From: RGIG2560 sp964418385
GTDB lineage: Bacteria; Patescibacteriota; Microgenomatia; UBA1400; PJMF01
NCBI GenBank assembly: GCA_964418385.1
Contig: CAYQLH010000011.1
Location: 1-17,786 of the forward strand
Direction of reading: 5' to 3'
DNA: 17,786 nucleotides
The translations under genes were made by a program, and so were the position numbers. Positions 7,714 through 14,931 of this stretch are shown here, in pieces. Under the pieces are notes generated by a model that worked only from the letters and a program-made list of their open reading frames with translations, was not told where the DNA came from and did no database searches. The stretch's first letter is position 1. Every line of letters begins with the position of its first letter.

Positions 7714-7946
7714 AAAAAAGGTTTTTAATTGCAGCTCTAGTTTGTTTAATTCTAGGTTTTATTTGTTTTCACAAAGCCCGTCAAGCAATTCTTGTGTACG
7801 ATGAAAATTTAGTCTGCGAGCAGGAACTTACTCAGTTGAATGAAAAGTATGGCCATTTACCATATGAAATCGGCCAACTGAAAATCCAATTGGGAATTGT
7901 TGCTACCGGAGAAGGCGAAATTTTTATCCGCAATAAGAACGATTGA
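7710..7946 (+). CDS. Small membrane protein B (78 aa), GTG start
   Basis: The product starts with KKR, followed by one transmembrane helix (about residues 5-22) and a hydrophilic tail (DENLVCEQELTQLNEKYGHL). The GTG at 7710 is preferred over the in-frame ATG at 7641: it overlaps the previous stop as GTGA, has AGGAG about 8 nt upstream, and gives a standard basic N-terminus before the helix. The tail aligns loosely with protein A (acid-rich N-E-L-C pattern, then an NEK/QEK element), so the two may interact or be duplicates. It ends the operon; repeat copy 3 follows. No family recognised. Confidence 0.6.
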   Translation: MKKRFLIAALVCLILGFICFHKARQAILVYDENLVCEQELTQLNEKYGHLPYEIGQLKIQLGIVATGEGEIFIRNKND

Positions 7947-7949
7947 AAA

Positions 7950-8108
7950 AGTGTTCGCAAAACAAACACAAAAACCTCCGCAAAACTTCCCTTCGTCCAT
8001 TCACTCGCCAAAAAACCGTGTGAGTCATTTGTACTCCAGCAGTCGCTTTTTGTGAGCCGTTTGTACTCCCACCAGGCAAAATCGCATCAATTTGTCAACT
8101 GCAAAAAA
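7950..8108 (+). repeat. Intergenic repeat, copy 3
   Basis: The right part aligns ungapped with copy 2 at a constant offset of 1701: motifs at 8020-8037 (GTGAGTCATTTGTACTCC) and 8052-8069 (GTGAGCCGTTTGTACTCC), then CAATTTGTCAACTGCAAAAAA at 8088-8108. The left part (about 7950-8019) is only loosely similar, and the GTTTAACAAACG block is absent. The copy ends 4 nt before the stop codon of trpS. Confidence 0.85.
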
Positions 8109-8112
8109 CCGT

Positions 8113-9477
8113 TTAACCGATCACCGTCCCCGGCGCCACGCCCTCAAGCTCCCACCGCTGCGGCACACCCTGCTCGTCTTCCACCGCCACGATCATCCCT
8201 TCGCTCACGCTCTCGCCCATCTTGCGCGGCGGGATATTGGTCACGTACACCAAAGTTTTTCCTGTAAAATCCTCCGGCGTATACCAGGCTCTAAGTGCCG
8301 AGCAAATCGTGCGCTGCCCCGCCGGTCCAAAGTCCACTTTTTGCTCGATCAGCTTTTTACTCCACTCTGGAGCCGTGGCGCTGATTACTTTCCCAGCGCG
8401 CATTTCCACCTGCGCAAAAGTCTCAAAACTAACCACTTCTCGCGGTAAACTCCACGCCTGCGCCGGCGACACAAAACTCACGTCTAGACCCAGAGCGTGA
8501 CGCACTTTAGTCATCGTTTCTGCTGCTCGCAAGCGTGCCTGTGCCGCACCGCGATTGATGATTTTTTGCACTTCCTCCGGGTGCGCGTCCAGATACTCTT
8601 TGCGCTCCCGTATCGCCGCAAAAAAGCGTTTGTGCGCCGCCAAAAGTCGTTGTTTGACTTCCACGTCGCCCACTTTCCCCGCCTGATAACGCGCCTTCAA
8701 CTCCGCTACTTCCTCCTTGTCATCGTTCCACAAATCGTGGTAAAAGAAAACCGGATTGCCTTCCACCCTGCCTGGATCAGTGGCGCTGCGCCGCCCCGGA
8801 TCAGTGTAACAGCCCATAATTTGTTTTTCAATCACCGTGTAATCATCAAAAATCCCAATAATATTCCCCAGCGATTTGCTCATTTTGCGCTCGCCGTCAG
8901 TGCCCACGATTTTGCCAATTGTCTGATCTATCATCGGTTCTGGCAGCACTAAGACCTCACGCCCAGTTTTTTTGTTGAAATTTTGTGCAATATCACGGGC
9001 AATTTCCACGTGTTGCTTCTGATCTGCCCCCACCGGCACACCTTGTGCGCCATACAACAAAATGTCCGCCGCCATCAAGATAGGGTAATTGAAAAGCCCC
9101 ATGTTGATACTATCTGTTTCCACGCCTTTTTCCAACTTATCTTTGTACGCGTGCATGCGTTTCATCTGGCCCAAACCTACAAAATTAGTCAAAATTGTCT
9201 CCAGCTCGCAATGCTCGCTCACTTCTGATTGCCGGAAAAACGCAAAGTTTTCCCCATCCACACCGCAAGCGATGTACTGCGTGATCACGTTTTTGATATT
9301 GCGCGCCAGCGTTTTTGGCTCTTGCACTGTCGTCAGTGCGTGTAAATCAGACACAAAACAATACACCGTATTGCCCGCTTTTCCCTGATCCACTAGTGGC
9401 TTGAGCGCCCCAAAATAGTTGCCAATGTGTAAACTGTCACCGCTAGGCGTGACCCCCGTCAAAATTATTTTCGCCAT
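8113..9477 (-). CDS. trpS: Tryptophanyl-tRNA synthetase with C-terminal tRNA-binding domain
   Basis: This cytoplasmic class I synthetase charges tRNA-Trp. Residues 1-about 330 are the usual TrpRS: GVTPSGDSLHIGN carries the HIGH-type motif (HIGN, 17-20), and KMSKS lies at 198-202. Residues about 352-454 are an added OB-fold domain of the Trbp111/EMAP-II type: FAQVEMRAGKVISA, KVDFGPAGQRTICSAL, YVTNIPPRKM and the ending EGVAPGTVIG match the pattern found at the C-terminus of bacterial MetRS. At 454 residues it is about 120 longer than ordinary TrpRS (about 330). The fusion is continuous in frame, with no frameshift sign. It is a single-gene unit with a leaderless-type promoter. The appended domain probably raises general tRNA affinity. 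Confidence 0.95.
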   Translation of the reverse strand: MAKIILTGVTPSGDSLHIGNYFGALKPLVDQGKAGNTVYCFVSDLHALTTVQEPKTLARNIKNVITQYIACGVDGENFAFFRQSEVSEHCELETILTNFVGLGQMKRMHAYKDKLEKGVETDSINMGLFNYPILMAADILLYGAQGVPVGADQKQHVEIARDIAQNFNKKTGREVLVLPEPMIDQTIGKIVGTDGERKMSKSLGNIIGIFDDYTVIEKQIMGCYTDPGRRSATDPGRVEGNPVFFYHDLWNDDKEEVAELKARYQAGKVGDVEVKQRLLAAHKRFFAAIRERKEYLDAHPEEVQKIINRGAAQARLRAAETMTKVRHALGLDVSFVSPAQAWSLPREVVSFETFAQVEMRAGKVISATAPEWSKKLIEQKVDFGPAGQRTICSALRAWYTPEDFTGKTLVYVTNIPPRKMGESVSEGMIVAVEDEQGVPQRWELEGVAPGTVIG

Positions 9478-9484
9478 ATCTGGT

Positions 9485-9513
9485 ATTATACCTCTAAAAA
9501 TTAGAAATTAAAA
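9485..9513 (-). promoter_or_regulatory. Promoter of trpS
   Basis: On the minus strand TTTTAA (9508-9513), a 17-nt AT-rich spacer and TATAAT (9485-9490). Seven nt separate the -10 box from the ATG at 9477, so transcription should begin at the start codon. Confidence 0.65.
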
Positions 9514-9662
9514 ATTAAAAATCACAAACGTCACTAGAAAACAAATTTTGTTTAACAAGTGTTTAACAAACGTTTTACAAATCCAGGCGAAAACGTGAAC
9601 AAATTTTTACAAACGAAAAACACAGCTCACTTCATTACAAATTATAATTTTTAATTTCTAAT
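9500..9662. repeat. Inverted AT-rich repeat pair
   Basis: ATTAGAAATTAAAAATT (9500-9516) recurs as its reverse complement AATTTTTAATTTCTAAT (9646-9662). A related TTAGAAATGAGAAATTAAAATTAG string occurs near 17267-17290. Such low-complexity strings are weak evidence alone, but here they bracket most of the 200-nt spacer between trpS and the protease operon. Confidence 0.55.
9561..9580 (+). repeat. Fragment of the intergenic repeat (left block)
   Basis: GTTTAACAAACGTTTTACAA is identical to 4709-4728 in copy 1 and 6216-6235 in copy 2. The rest of the repeat is missing here; a shorter GTTTAACAA also lies at 9550-9558. It is a decayed or partial fourth copy. Confidence 0.7.
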
Positions 9663-9677
9663 TTCTAATTTTTTAAT

Positions 9678-10466
9678 TTACTCCGGCATGACACGGGTAA
9701 TATAACTAAGCGAGGCATCGTTAAGATCTAGCCCCACCAAAATCCCCACCAAAGCCTCATTTTCGTCAAAAACTGGTCCCCCAGAGTCGCCCAAGTTATT
9801 CTCTATCTGCACGATCACTACTTCTGTTTGCTGGATATTATCATCGCCCCAAGCGTCTTGCAATGTCACCGTCTTATCTAAATCAAAAATCTCTCCGTCC
9901 ACACGCTGCGGGATGTAAGCTTTATTGGTCCACATGTGTACTTTTTGATCCAGGCGTAAATCTTGCGAGCGTGGCAGCGGTTCCATCTCCACGCTATTTT
10001 CCACAGTTACTATCGCCTGATCGCTCGCCTCATAAGCTTCGATCTTATCGAGAGCCAAAAGGCCCACCATGTCGTTGTAAAAGTATTTTGGCTCGCTTCC
10101 CTTGAGCACGTGCGCCGCTGTCAACACTTTTGTCGTCTCCGTCAGGACACCAAAACCCAAGTGTTCAAAAGTTCGCCGCACTTGCCTTTCAGTCAAAAAA
10201 ATCTGACCGTTTTTGTCCGCTTTTCCCTGCCAAGCACCGCCTTCTTTAAGCTGCAACACTCGACCCAAACGCGGGTTTTGCTGCGCTTTAAGCGCTTTTT
10301 CCAACTGCAAAGTCTGCCGAGTAATCACTTCCCCCGCGGGAGTCGTAAAAGCCAGCTGGTACAAATCTTGCCAATGCGTCCAAATGTAAAAACCGCCCGC
10401 CACCAAAAGCACCACCCCCAGGACATATCCCGTAAATTGCCAATACTTGATCATCCCTTCGCGCAT
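9678..10466 (-). CDS. Membrane-anchored trypsin-like serine protease (S1/PA clan)
   Basis: The 262-residue protein has a transmembrane helix at about residues 10-29. A chymotrypsin-fold protease domain follows with a complete triad: LTAAH gives His119, ASDQAIV gives Asp149, and LGDSGGPVF gives Ser228. No PDZ domain follows, unlike HtrA/DegP, so activity would depend on the catalytic domain alone. It is last in the unit rpsF-ssb-rpsR-S41 protease. Its ATG is 9 nt after the stop of the S41 protease gene, with an AAGG sequence upstream as SD. The catalytic domain should face outward, where it may share envelope quality control with its neighbour; that role is inference. Confidence 0.9.
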   Translation of the reverse strand: MREGMIKYWQFTGYVLGVVLLVAGGFYIWTHWQDLYQLAFTTPAGEVITRQTLQLEKALKAQQNPRLGRVLQLKEGGAWQGKADKNGQIFLTERQVRRTFEHLGFGVLTETTKVLTAAHVLKGSEPKYFYNDMVGLLALDKIEAYEASDQAIVTVENSVEMEPLPRSQDLRLDQKVHMWTNKAYIPQRVDGEIFDLDKTVTLQDAWGDDNIQQTEVVIVQIENNLGDSGGPVFDENEALVGILVGLDLNDASLSYITRVMPE

Positions 10467-10475
10467 TTTCGTGCC

Positions 10476-11765
10476 TTAAAAACGTTTGAGCGCTCCTTCC
10501 AAGATTTCATCAGCTTTGGTATCGTAATCTTGCTTGATTTCCACATCAGGATCAATGCCGTTGCCGTCTAGCCAATCGCCACCAGGCAACATCCACTGAG
10601 CGATAGTAATATTGACGCCCGCCCCGTTGACCAAATCCACCCGTTCCTGGATGACACCTTTACCAAATGTTTTTTCTCCCACCAGCGTTGCCCGTTCGTG
10701 ATCACGCAAAGCGCCGGCCACGATCTCCGAAGAAGAAGCACTACCGCCATTGACCAGCAGCACCAATTTCACATCATACAAGCGACCATCACCATTGACG
10801 TAATAATCATTACTAGTCGTTTTGCCTTTTTCCGTCACCACCACGCCTTCGCTCAAAAACTCGCTCGCCACGTGAATCGCTTCGCTGAAATATCCGCCCG
10901 GATTATTGCGCAAATCTAAAATCACTCCGGCCAAGTTTTTCTTCTTGAGCACAATTTCGTTGACTGCTGCGTTCCACTCGATAAAAGTCCGCTCGCTAAA
11001 ACGTGACAACTTGATCACTGCTACCTGACGCCCGTCAGCCAGAGTCTCATAACTCAGCTTCACCGAATTCACCTTGATTTCCGCCCGCGTAATTTTCACT
11101 TCAAAGGTTTCATCATTGTTATAGCCCTCGCGATACAACGTCAAAATTACATCTGTGCCAACTTTGCCCCGCAACACCTCTTGTGCTCTGGTCAAAGTCC
11201 AACCATACGTGTCCTCATCAATTTCGTTTGCTTCGTCTTTGATGTGTACAATCACGTCACCAGCCAATATCCCCGCTTTTTCCGCTGGCGTGTCATCCAA
11301 AGGCGCACCGACGCCCACCATACGATCAATGTAGCTCAGCTCTATGCCTACACCGCCAAAACTACCACTCAAGTCGCCTTCGTTGATCTCGTTGGTGGCC
11401 GGCGGCATGTACAACGTGTAAGGATCGCCCAAAGCCGACACCATGCCCCCGATCGCCCCGTCAACCATTTTCTCGCCGTTAATATCCTCTGGTTTGTAAT
11501 AGCGCTTATCCAGCAAATCCCACACACCCCAAAACAGGTCGAAATCGACATCGCGGTATTTGCTTGGTTGACCAGAATAAGTAACCCGGTACGCCGTTTC
11601 TCCACCCAAAGTGTTTATAAACGGTACCCTGAAGCCAAAAATTGTGCCTGTAGTCGCGAAATAATAGCCTCCCACACCACCGATCGCCAACAGCAGCAAC
11701 ACCGTCAAGCTTTTGCCCAACCATGCACCTACTTGTTGCCGATCCCAACTTCGCATCCTCACCAT
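10476..11765 (-). CDS. ctpA: C-terminal processing peptidase, S41 family, with PDZ domain
   Basis: The 429-residue protease has an N-terminal membrane anchor (about residues 18-38). A helical region with the family signature GALGDPYT-like ALGDPYTLYM (about 111-120) follows, then a PDZ domain (about 132-225, with FGGVGIEL and GILAGDVIV). The S41 catalytic domain comes last. NGGSASSSEIVAG and GEKTFGKG give the Ser344/Lys369 dyad, 25 residues apart as in CtpB. It cleaves exported substrates near their C-termini. The start at 11765 has GAGGATG as SD; an ATG at 11756 is an alternative. It lies 39 nt after rpsR on the same strand, so it is probably cotranscribed with ribosomal genes. The symbol is by family, not proven orthology. 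Confidence 0.93.
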   Translation of the reverse strand: MVRMRSWDRQQVGAWLGKSLTVLLLLAIGGVGGYYFATTGTIFGFRVPFINTLGGETAYRVTYSGQPSKYRDVDFDLFWGVWDLLDKRYYKPEDINGEKMVDGAIGGMVSALGDPYTLYMPPATNEINEGDLSGSFGGVGIELSYIDRMVGVGAPLDDTPAEKAGILAGDVIVHIKDEANEIDEDTYGWTLTRAQEVLRGKVGTDVILTLYREGYNNDETFEVKITRAEIKVNSVKLSYETLADGRQVAVIKLSRFSERTFIEWNAAVNEIVLKKKNLAGVILDLRNNPGGYFSEAIHVASEFLSEGVVVTEKGKTTSNDYYVNGDGRLYDVKLVLLVNGGSASSSEIVAGALRDHERATLVGEKTFGKGVIQERVDLVNGAGVNITIAQWMLPGGDWLDGNGIDPDVEIKQDYDTKADEILEGALKRF

Positions 11766-11804
11766 TTCTTCATCCTCAGCGCCGCAGTGTTAAAAACACT
11801 CGCA

Positions 11805-12044
11805 TCACGCATTTTGCACAAACGGTAAAAGCGCTAAATGCCGGGCCCGCTTGATTTCAATCGCCAACTGACGTTGCTGTTTTTGTGACAACCCTGTCTT
11901 GACACGCGGCATAATCATGCCTTGCCCTGTCACAAAATTTTTGAGCACATCCACGTTTTTATAGCTGAAAACGTAATCATGACCAATTGACGATTTCACT
12001 GCTTTCGTCACTTTTGGTGTTTGTTCTCTTCTCGATTTTCTCAT
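11805..12044 (-). CDS. rpsR: Small ribosomal subunit protein bS18
   Basis: The 79-residue basic protein has the bS18 core: DYVFSYKNVDVLKNFVTGQGMIMPR followed by the RNA-binding TGLSQKQQRQLAIEIKRARHLALLPF. It pairs with bS6 on the 30S platform. It follows ssb by 34 nt in the classical rpsF-ssb-rpsR order. The SD is weak (purine-rich AGAAAGAAAAT), suggesting reliance on upstream translation. No rplI (bL9) follows; the next gene is the S41 protease. Confidence 0.97.
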   Translation of the reverse strand: MRKSRREQTPKVTKAVKSSIGHDYVFSYKNVDVLKNFVTGQGMIMPRVKTGLSQKQQRQLAIEIKRARHLALLPFVQNA

Positions 12045-12078
12045 ATTCTATTTTCTTTCTATTTGGTCCAAAAACGGC

Positions 12079-12534
12079 TTAAAAGGGAATATCGCTGTCA
12101 TTGTCCACCGGCAAATCCTCTGTCGCTTCCTCAGCTGGCGCAGACGGCATATTCTCACTGCTCGGCATCGGCGCACTTTCAAAGGAACTACCGCCAGTCT
12201 TGCTATTGAGCATAATCATGTTTTCCACGACCACCTCTGTCGTCCGGCGCTTCACTCCGTCCTTGCCATCCCACTCGCGGGTTTGCAAACGCCCTTCCAC
12301 GTAGATTTTATCACCTTTGTGCAAATAGCTCTTGCAAATTTCCGCCAGTTTCGACCACACTACCAGATTGTGAAATTCCACACTGCTTTGTTTTTCTCCG
12401 CTCTGACTCGCCCATTCGCGATTAGTCGCCAAACCAAACGAGCACACCGCTGTTTGATTGGGCGTATAGCGCACCTCTGGATCACGCGTCAAATTACCAA
12501 TTAAAAGCACCTTATTGAGAGATCTGCTTGACAT
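12079..12534 (-). CDS. ssb: Single-stranded DNA-binding protein
   Basis: The 151-residue protein has an N-terminal OB-fold (NKVLLIGNLTRDPEVRYTPN to about residue 105), a flexible Ser/Pro/Ala linker and the acidic tip DNDSDIPF, which recruits repair and replication partners. It coats single-stranded DNA in replication, recombination and repair. The ATG at 12534 is preferred: it has AGGGAAG upstream and begins MSSRSLNKV, like other SSBs. The longer frame to 12558 would need a TTG start and has no SD. It sits between rpsF (39 nt upstream of the longer frame) and rpsR. Confidence 0.96.
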   Translation of the reverse strand: MSSRSLNKVLLIGNLTRDPEVRYTPNQTAVCSFGLATNREWASQSGEKQSSVEFHNLVVWSKLAEICKSYLHKGDKIYVEGRLQTREWDGKDGVKRRTTEVVVENMIMLNSKTGGSSFESAPMPSSENMPSAPAEEATEDLPVDNDSDIPF

Positions 12535-12597
12535 ATTCTTCCCTTTTTTCGTCTCCAAAACTTAATACCAACAATTTAAAAACCATACTTTCTAAAT

Positions 12598-12954
12598 TTA
12601 CTTCGCCTTCACACTCTCAGCGGCTGCTGGCGTTTCCACCGCTTCCACCAAAAGACTGCGAATCACTTCGCGCTTGAGTTCGATATTCCGGATCAAAGCC
12701 CGTGCTTTTGACGCCGGCATTTTCACAATCAAATGAGTGTAAACAGCTTCGCTGTAACGCTTGCCATCTTTTTTGATCACGTAAGCCAAGGTTTTTTTAC
12801 CCCAATCTTGCGTTTCCACAATCTCGCCGTTTTCTCGGCCTACCATCGAAACCACTTCGTCCTTGATGGCGTTCATCTCCGCCGTGGTGTATGCCGCTCC
12901 CACCAAGTACGTGACCTCGTAGCGGCGCACTTCATCTTGTCTCTCGACCAACAT
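12598..12954 (-). CDS. rpsF: Small ribosomal subunit protein bS6
   Basis: The 118-residue protein has the bS6 ferredoxin-like fold: RRYEVTYLVG, the WGKKTLAYVIKKDGKRYSEA central strands, and RALIRNIELKREVIRSLLVE. It ends in a short Ala/Glu-rich extension. It binds 16S rRNA with bS18. It has a strong SD (AAGGAAGG) directly before the ATG and a leader of about 92 nt with two hairpins. It is the first gene of the five-gene operon. Confidence 0.97.
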   Translation of the reverse strand: MLVERQDEVRRYEVTYLVGAAYTTAEMNAIKDEVVSMVGRENGEIVETQDWGKKTLAYVIKKDGKRYSEAVYTHLIVKMPASKARALIRNIELKREVIRSLLVEAVETPAAAESVKAK

Positions 12955-13047
12955 TCCTTCCTTTCTGTCCGGATTTTTCCGAACTTCTTACCTTTACGCC
13001 ATTTGATCGTTTCTCTGGACCAGGCAAAAGCCTAGCGATCAAACTTC
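12955..13047 (-). promoter_or_regulatory. Structured rpsF leader, candidate S6:S18 autoregulatory RNA
   Basis: The leader holds TTTGATCG pairing with CGATCAAA, enclosing a small AGGC-TTTT-GCCT hairpin. A second hairpin, GTTCGG/CCGGAC around AAAAAT, lies just before the SD. Bacterial rpsF-rpsR leaders are known to bind the bS6:bS18 complex through a CCG-bearing structure. A CCG is present here in the second hairpin, but its position in the fold is not established, so the assignment is tentative. Confidence 0.45.
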
Positions 13048-13053
13048 AACCAT

Positions 13054-13062
13054 ATTATACCA
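13054..13062 (-). promoter_or_regulatory. Extended -10 promoter of the rpsF operon
   Basis: TGGTATAAT is read on the minus strand, with TATAAT at 13054-13059. No clear -35 box is visible. Transcription would start near 13047, about 92 nt before the rpsF ATG. Confidence 0.65.
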
Positions 13063-13118
13063 CAACTTTCACCTAAAACCCATCCAATTTTAGCACAGTT
13101 GGCAATCGACCCTGCCGC

Positions 13119-14894
13119 CTACAAGGAAGCCGTGATTGTATAAGTGACCGAATTATCGTAGACACCAGCGTTATTGTTCGCGTCAATCACCAAACGATAG
13201 CAGACGTCATACAAATCACCACTGGTCAAACCACTGCTCGCAGCAATCGCCACCGGCTCTTCATAACTGCCTGCAGCAGAGGTGAGTGACCCCACCGCCC
13301 CAGAAGCAGTCCGCGTTGCCAAGCGAGTATAATACTTACCGCCAATGTTGCCATAAGTGCCATCAGCCGCATCACCAGCCACGTAGAACATCTTGTTCAC
13401 TGTCGGCTGATTGATCACCCGACCCAAAGAATCAGTAGTGCTACCGGCAGTGTTTTTCGCCACCGCCACAGTGTAACCCAAACCAGTTGCCGTCGAGTTA
13501 ATCACGTGATTAAGAGTTTTATCGGTGGAGTTGGAATTACCCCAAGCCATAGATTTACTCGGCGTCAAACCGCCTGCAGTGCGTGTGTCATCCCAACCGA
13601 AATTCGGAATACAATCGCGGTTGATCGTCCCCGCCTTGCCGGCCGTGGTATCTGCTACCATGCCTTGATCGGTGTAACACAAAGTCTTGTTATAATACTC
13701 GCTTTGATCTTCTGTCGGCAAGCTATTGAAAATATCTTGACGGCGCATATTGCGATCTTGCGACACCGTCACTTTGTAACCGCCGTCCACCGATGAGTTG
13801 ACGTAAATCTGCTGTGCCGCGTTCACTTGCTGACCCACCGTTGGCGTGCCATAGTCGATCAAAAGCGACGTCGAATCCACGTCTGTGACCACGCCGTCAT
13901 TGCGAGGAGCACTCAAGCTGCCAGTGTCACCGCACATAGTCTTGGTGCCTTTCTTGACGCCATCCACGCGGAACATCAGCTGATATTCCACTTTCGCGGT
14001 TACCAAAACGTCTTGCATGATAGCACTGATCAAAACGTCCATGTCGCTCATCATGTGTTCACTCTCAGTTCCAGCCACTGCAGTCTGCGTGTCAAAAATC
14101 TGCACTCTGCCTGGAATAGTAAGCGCTTCGTTGATATTTGGCGGAGTGGCATTGTTTTGGTGATTATAAGCACTCTGCGGTACACCAGGATTTATCAAAT
14201 TTTTCACCACCACATTGTAAGCACCATGATTATTACCCGTAGTGCTATTTACTCCGTCATAATCAGTGATCTCATACGCTCCACTGCGTGATGGTGTCCC
14301 CGTATAAGGGCATGTAAAAGCCAAATAGCGAATGTAGCGACCCGTCGTGCCGTCTGGAGTTGAATCATTCAAATCAATCGCGGCTGTGTAAGCACCGGTT
14401 TGAGTATCATATAAAATCACACTCTTCGTCGGTGTTCCAAAAGTCACCTGCTGTCCATCAGCGCCAGTAACGGGCTGCGGACAAGTGACAGTCACTTTAT
14501 TGTCCAAATCACCATCTGGAACAATAAAAGCATCCACGGCTGGCGCGCCACCTGTCGCCGTCGCTGACGCTGTTGCCGTCGGGATCAAAACCCGCACCGC
14601 ACCATTGGTCGTCGCTGCTTCCATCGGGAAACCAACCGTCAAATCAGTCGTCACGTAAGCTTTCCGCTCAAAGCTGTCTTTATCGTAATTGTAAGTCACC
14701 GAAACAGTCGTTGTATCCTCCGCCGCCGCCGCGCCTTCATTGCCCATGCCGTTCGCATTGGTGTTCGTCAGCGATGTGTTATTCAGACCATCATTATCAG
14801 CCCAAATTGGTTGACTCGCCACACTTGCTGTTACCGCCAAAAGGGCTAACGCTAAAACTAAAGATATTTTTTGTTTCGTCATATTGTTTTTCAT
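13119..14894 (-). CDS. Large secreted Thr/Ala/Asn-rich surface protein
   Basis: The 591-residue product has a signal peptide: basic start, hydrophobic core LVLALALLAVTASVA, likely cleavage after IWA near residue 32. The mature part is rich in Thr, Ala, Gly, Asn and Asp. It contains six Cys in spaced contexts (TCPQ, TCPY, MCGD, LCYT, DCIP, VCYR), suggesting disulfides outside the membrane. The C-terminal ending NNAGVYDNSVTYTITASL resembles terminal beta-strands of Gram-positive-type surface or pilin-like proteins. I recognise no specific family and no membrane anchor at the C-terminus. It follows the five-repeat protein by 37 nt on the same strand. ATG 14894 is chosen; ATG 14882 is an alternative, and neither has a close SD. 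Confidence 0.85.
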   Translation of the reverse strand: MKNNMTKQKISLVLALALLAVTASVASQPIWADNDGLNNTSLTNTNANGMGNEGAAAAEDTTTVSVTYNYDKDSFERKAYVTTDLTVGFPMEAATTNGAVRVLIPTATASATATGGAPAVDAFIVPDGDLDNKVTVTCPQPVTGADGQQVTFGTPTKSVILYDTQTGAYTAAIDLNDSTPDGTTGRYIRYLAFTCPYTGTPSRSGAYEITDYDGVNSTTGNNHGAYNVVVKNLINPGVPQSAYNHQNNATPPNINEALTIPGRVQIFDTQTAVAGTESEHMMSDMDVLISAIMQDVLVTAKVEYQLMFRVDGVKKGTKTMCGDTGSLSAPRNDGVVTDVDSTSLLIDYGTPTVGQQVNAAQQIYVNSSVDGGYKVTVSQDRNMRRQDIFNSLPTEDQSEYYNKTLCYTDQGMVADTTAGKAGTINRDCIPNFGWDDTRTAGGLTPSKSMAWGNSNSTDKTLNHVINSTATGLGYTVAVAKNTAGSTTDSLGRVINQPTVNKMFYVAGDAADGTYGNIGGKYYTRLATRTASGAVGSLTSAAGSYEEPVAIAASSGLTSGDLYDVCYRLVIDANNNAGVYDNSVTYTITASL

Positions 14895-14931
14895 CGACTA
14901 ATTCTTAAGTTCACCTTCTTCACTCCCAACC

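Noticed and set aside
4812..8069. CRISPR-like array from the repeated 18-nt motif
   Set aside because: Only two motifs per site, spacers of 14 bp that are themselves similar in copies 2 and 3, and no cas genes.
12535..12558. N-terminal extension of SSB from a TTG start
   Set aside because: The ATG at 12534 has the SD and the canonical SSB N-terminus.
13827..14291. 154-aa plus-strand frame opposite the secreted protein
   Set aside because: Antisense shadow of a gene with signal peptide and continuous frame; no promoter or SD.
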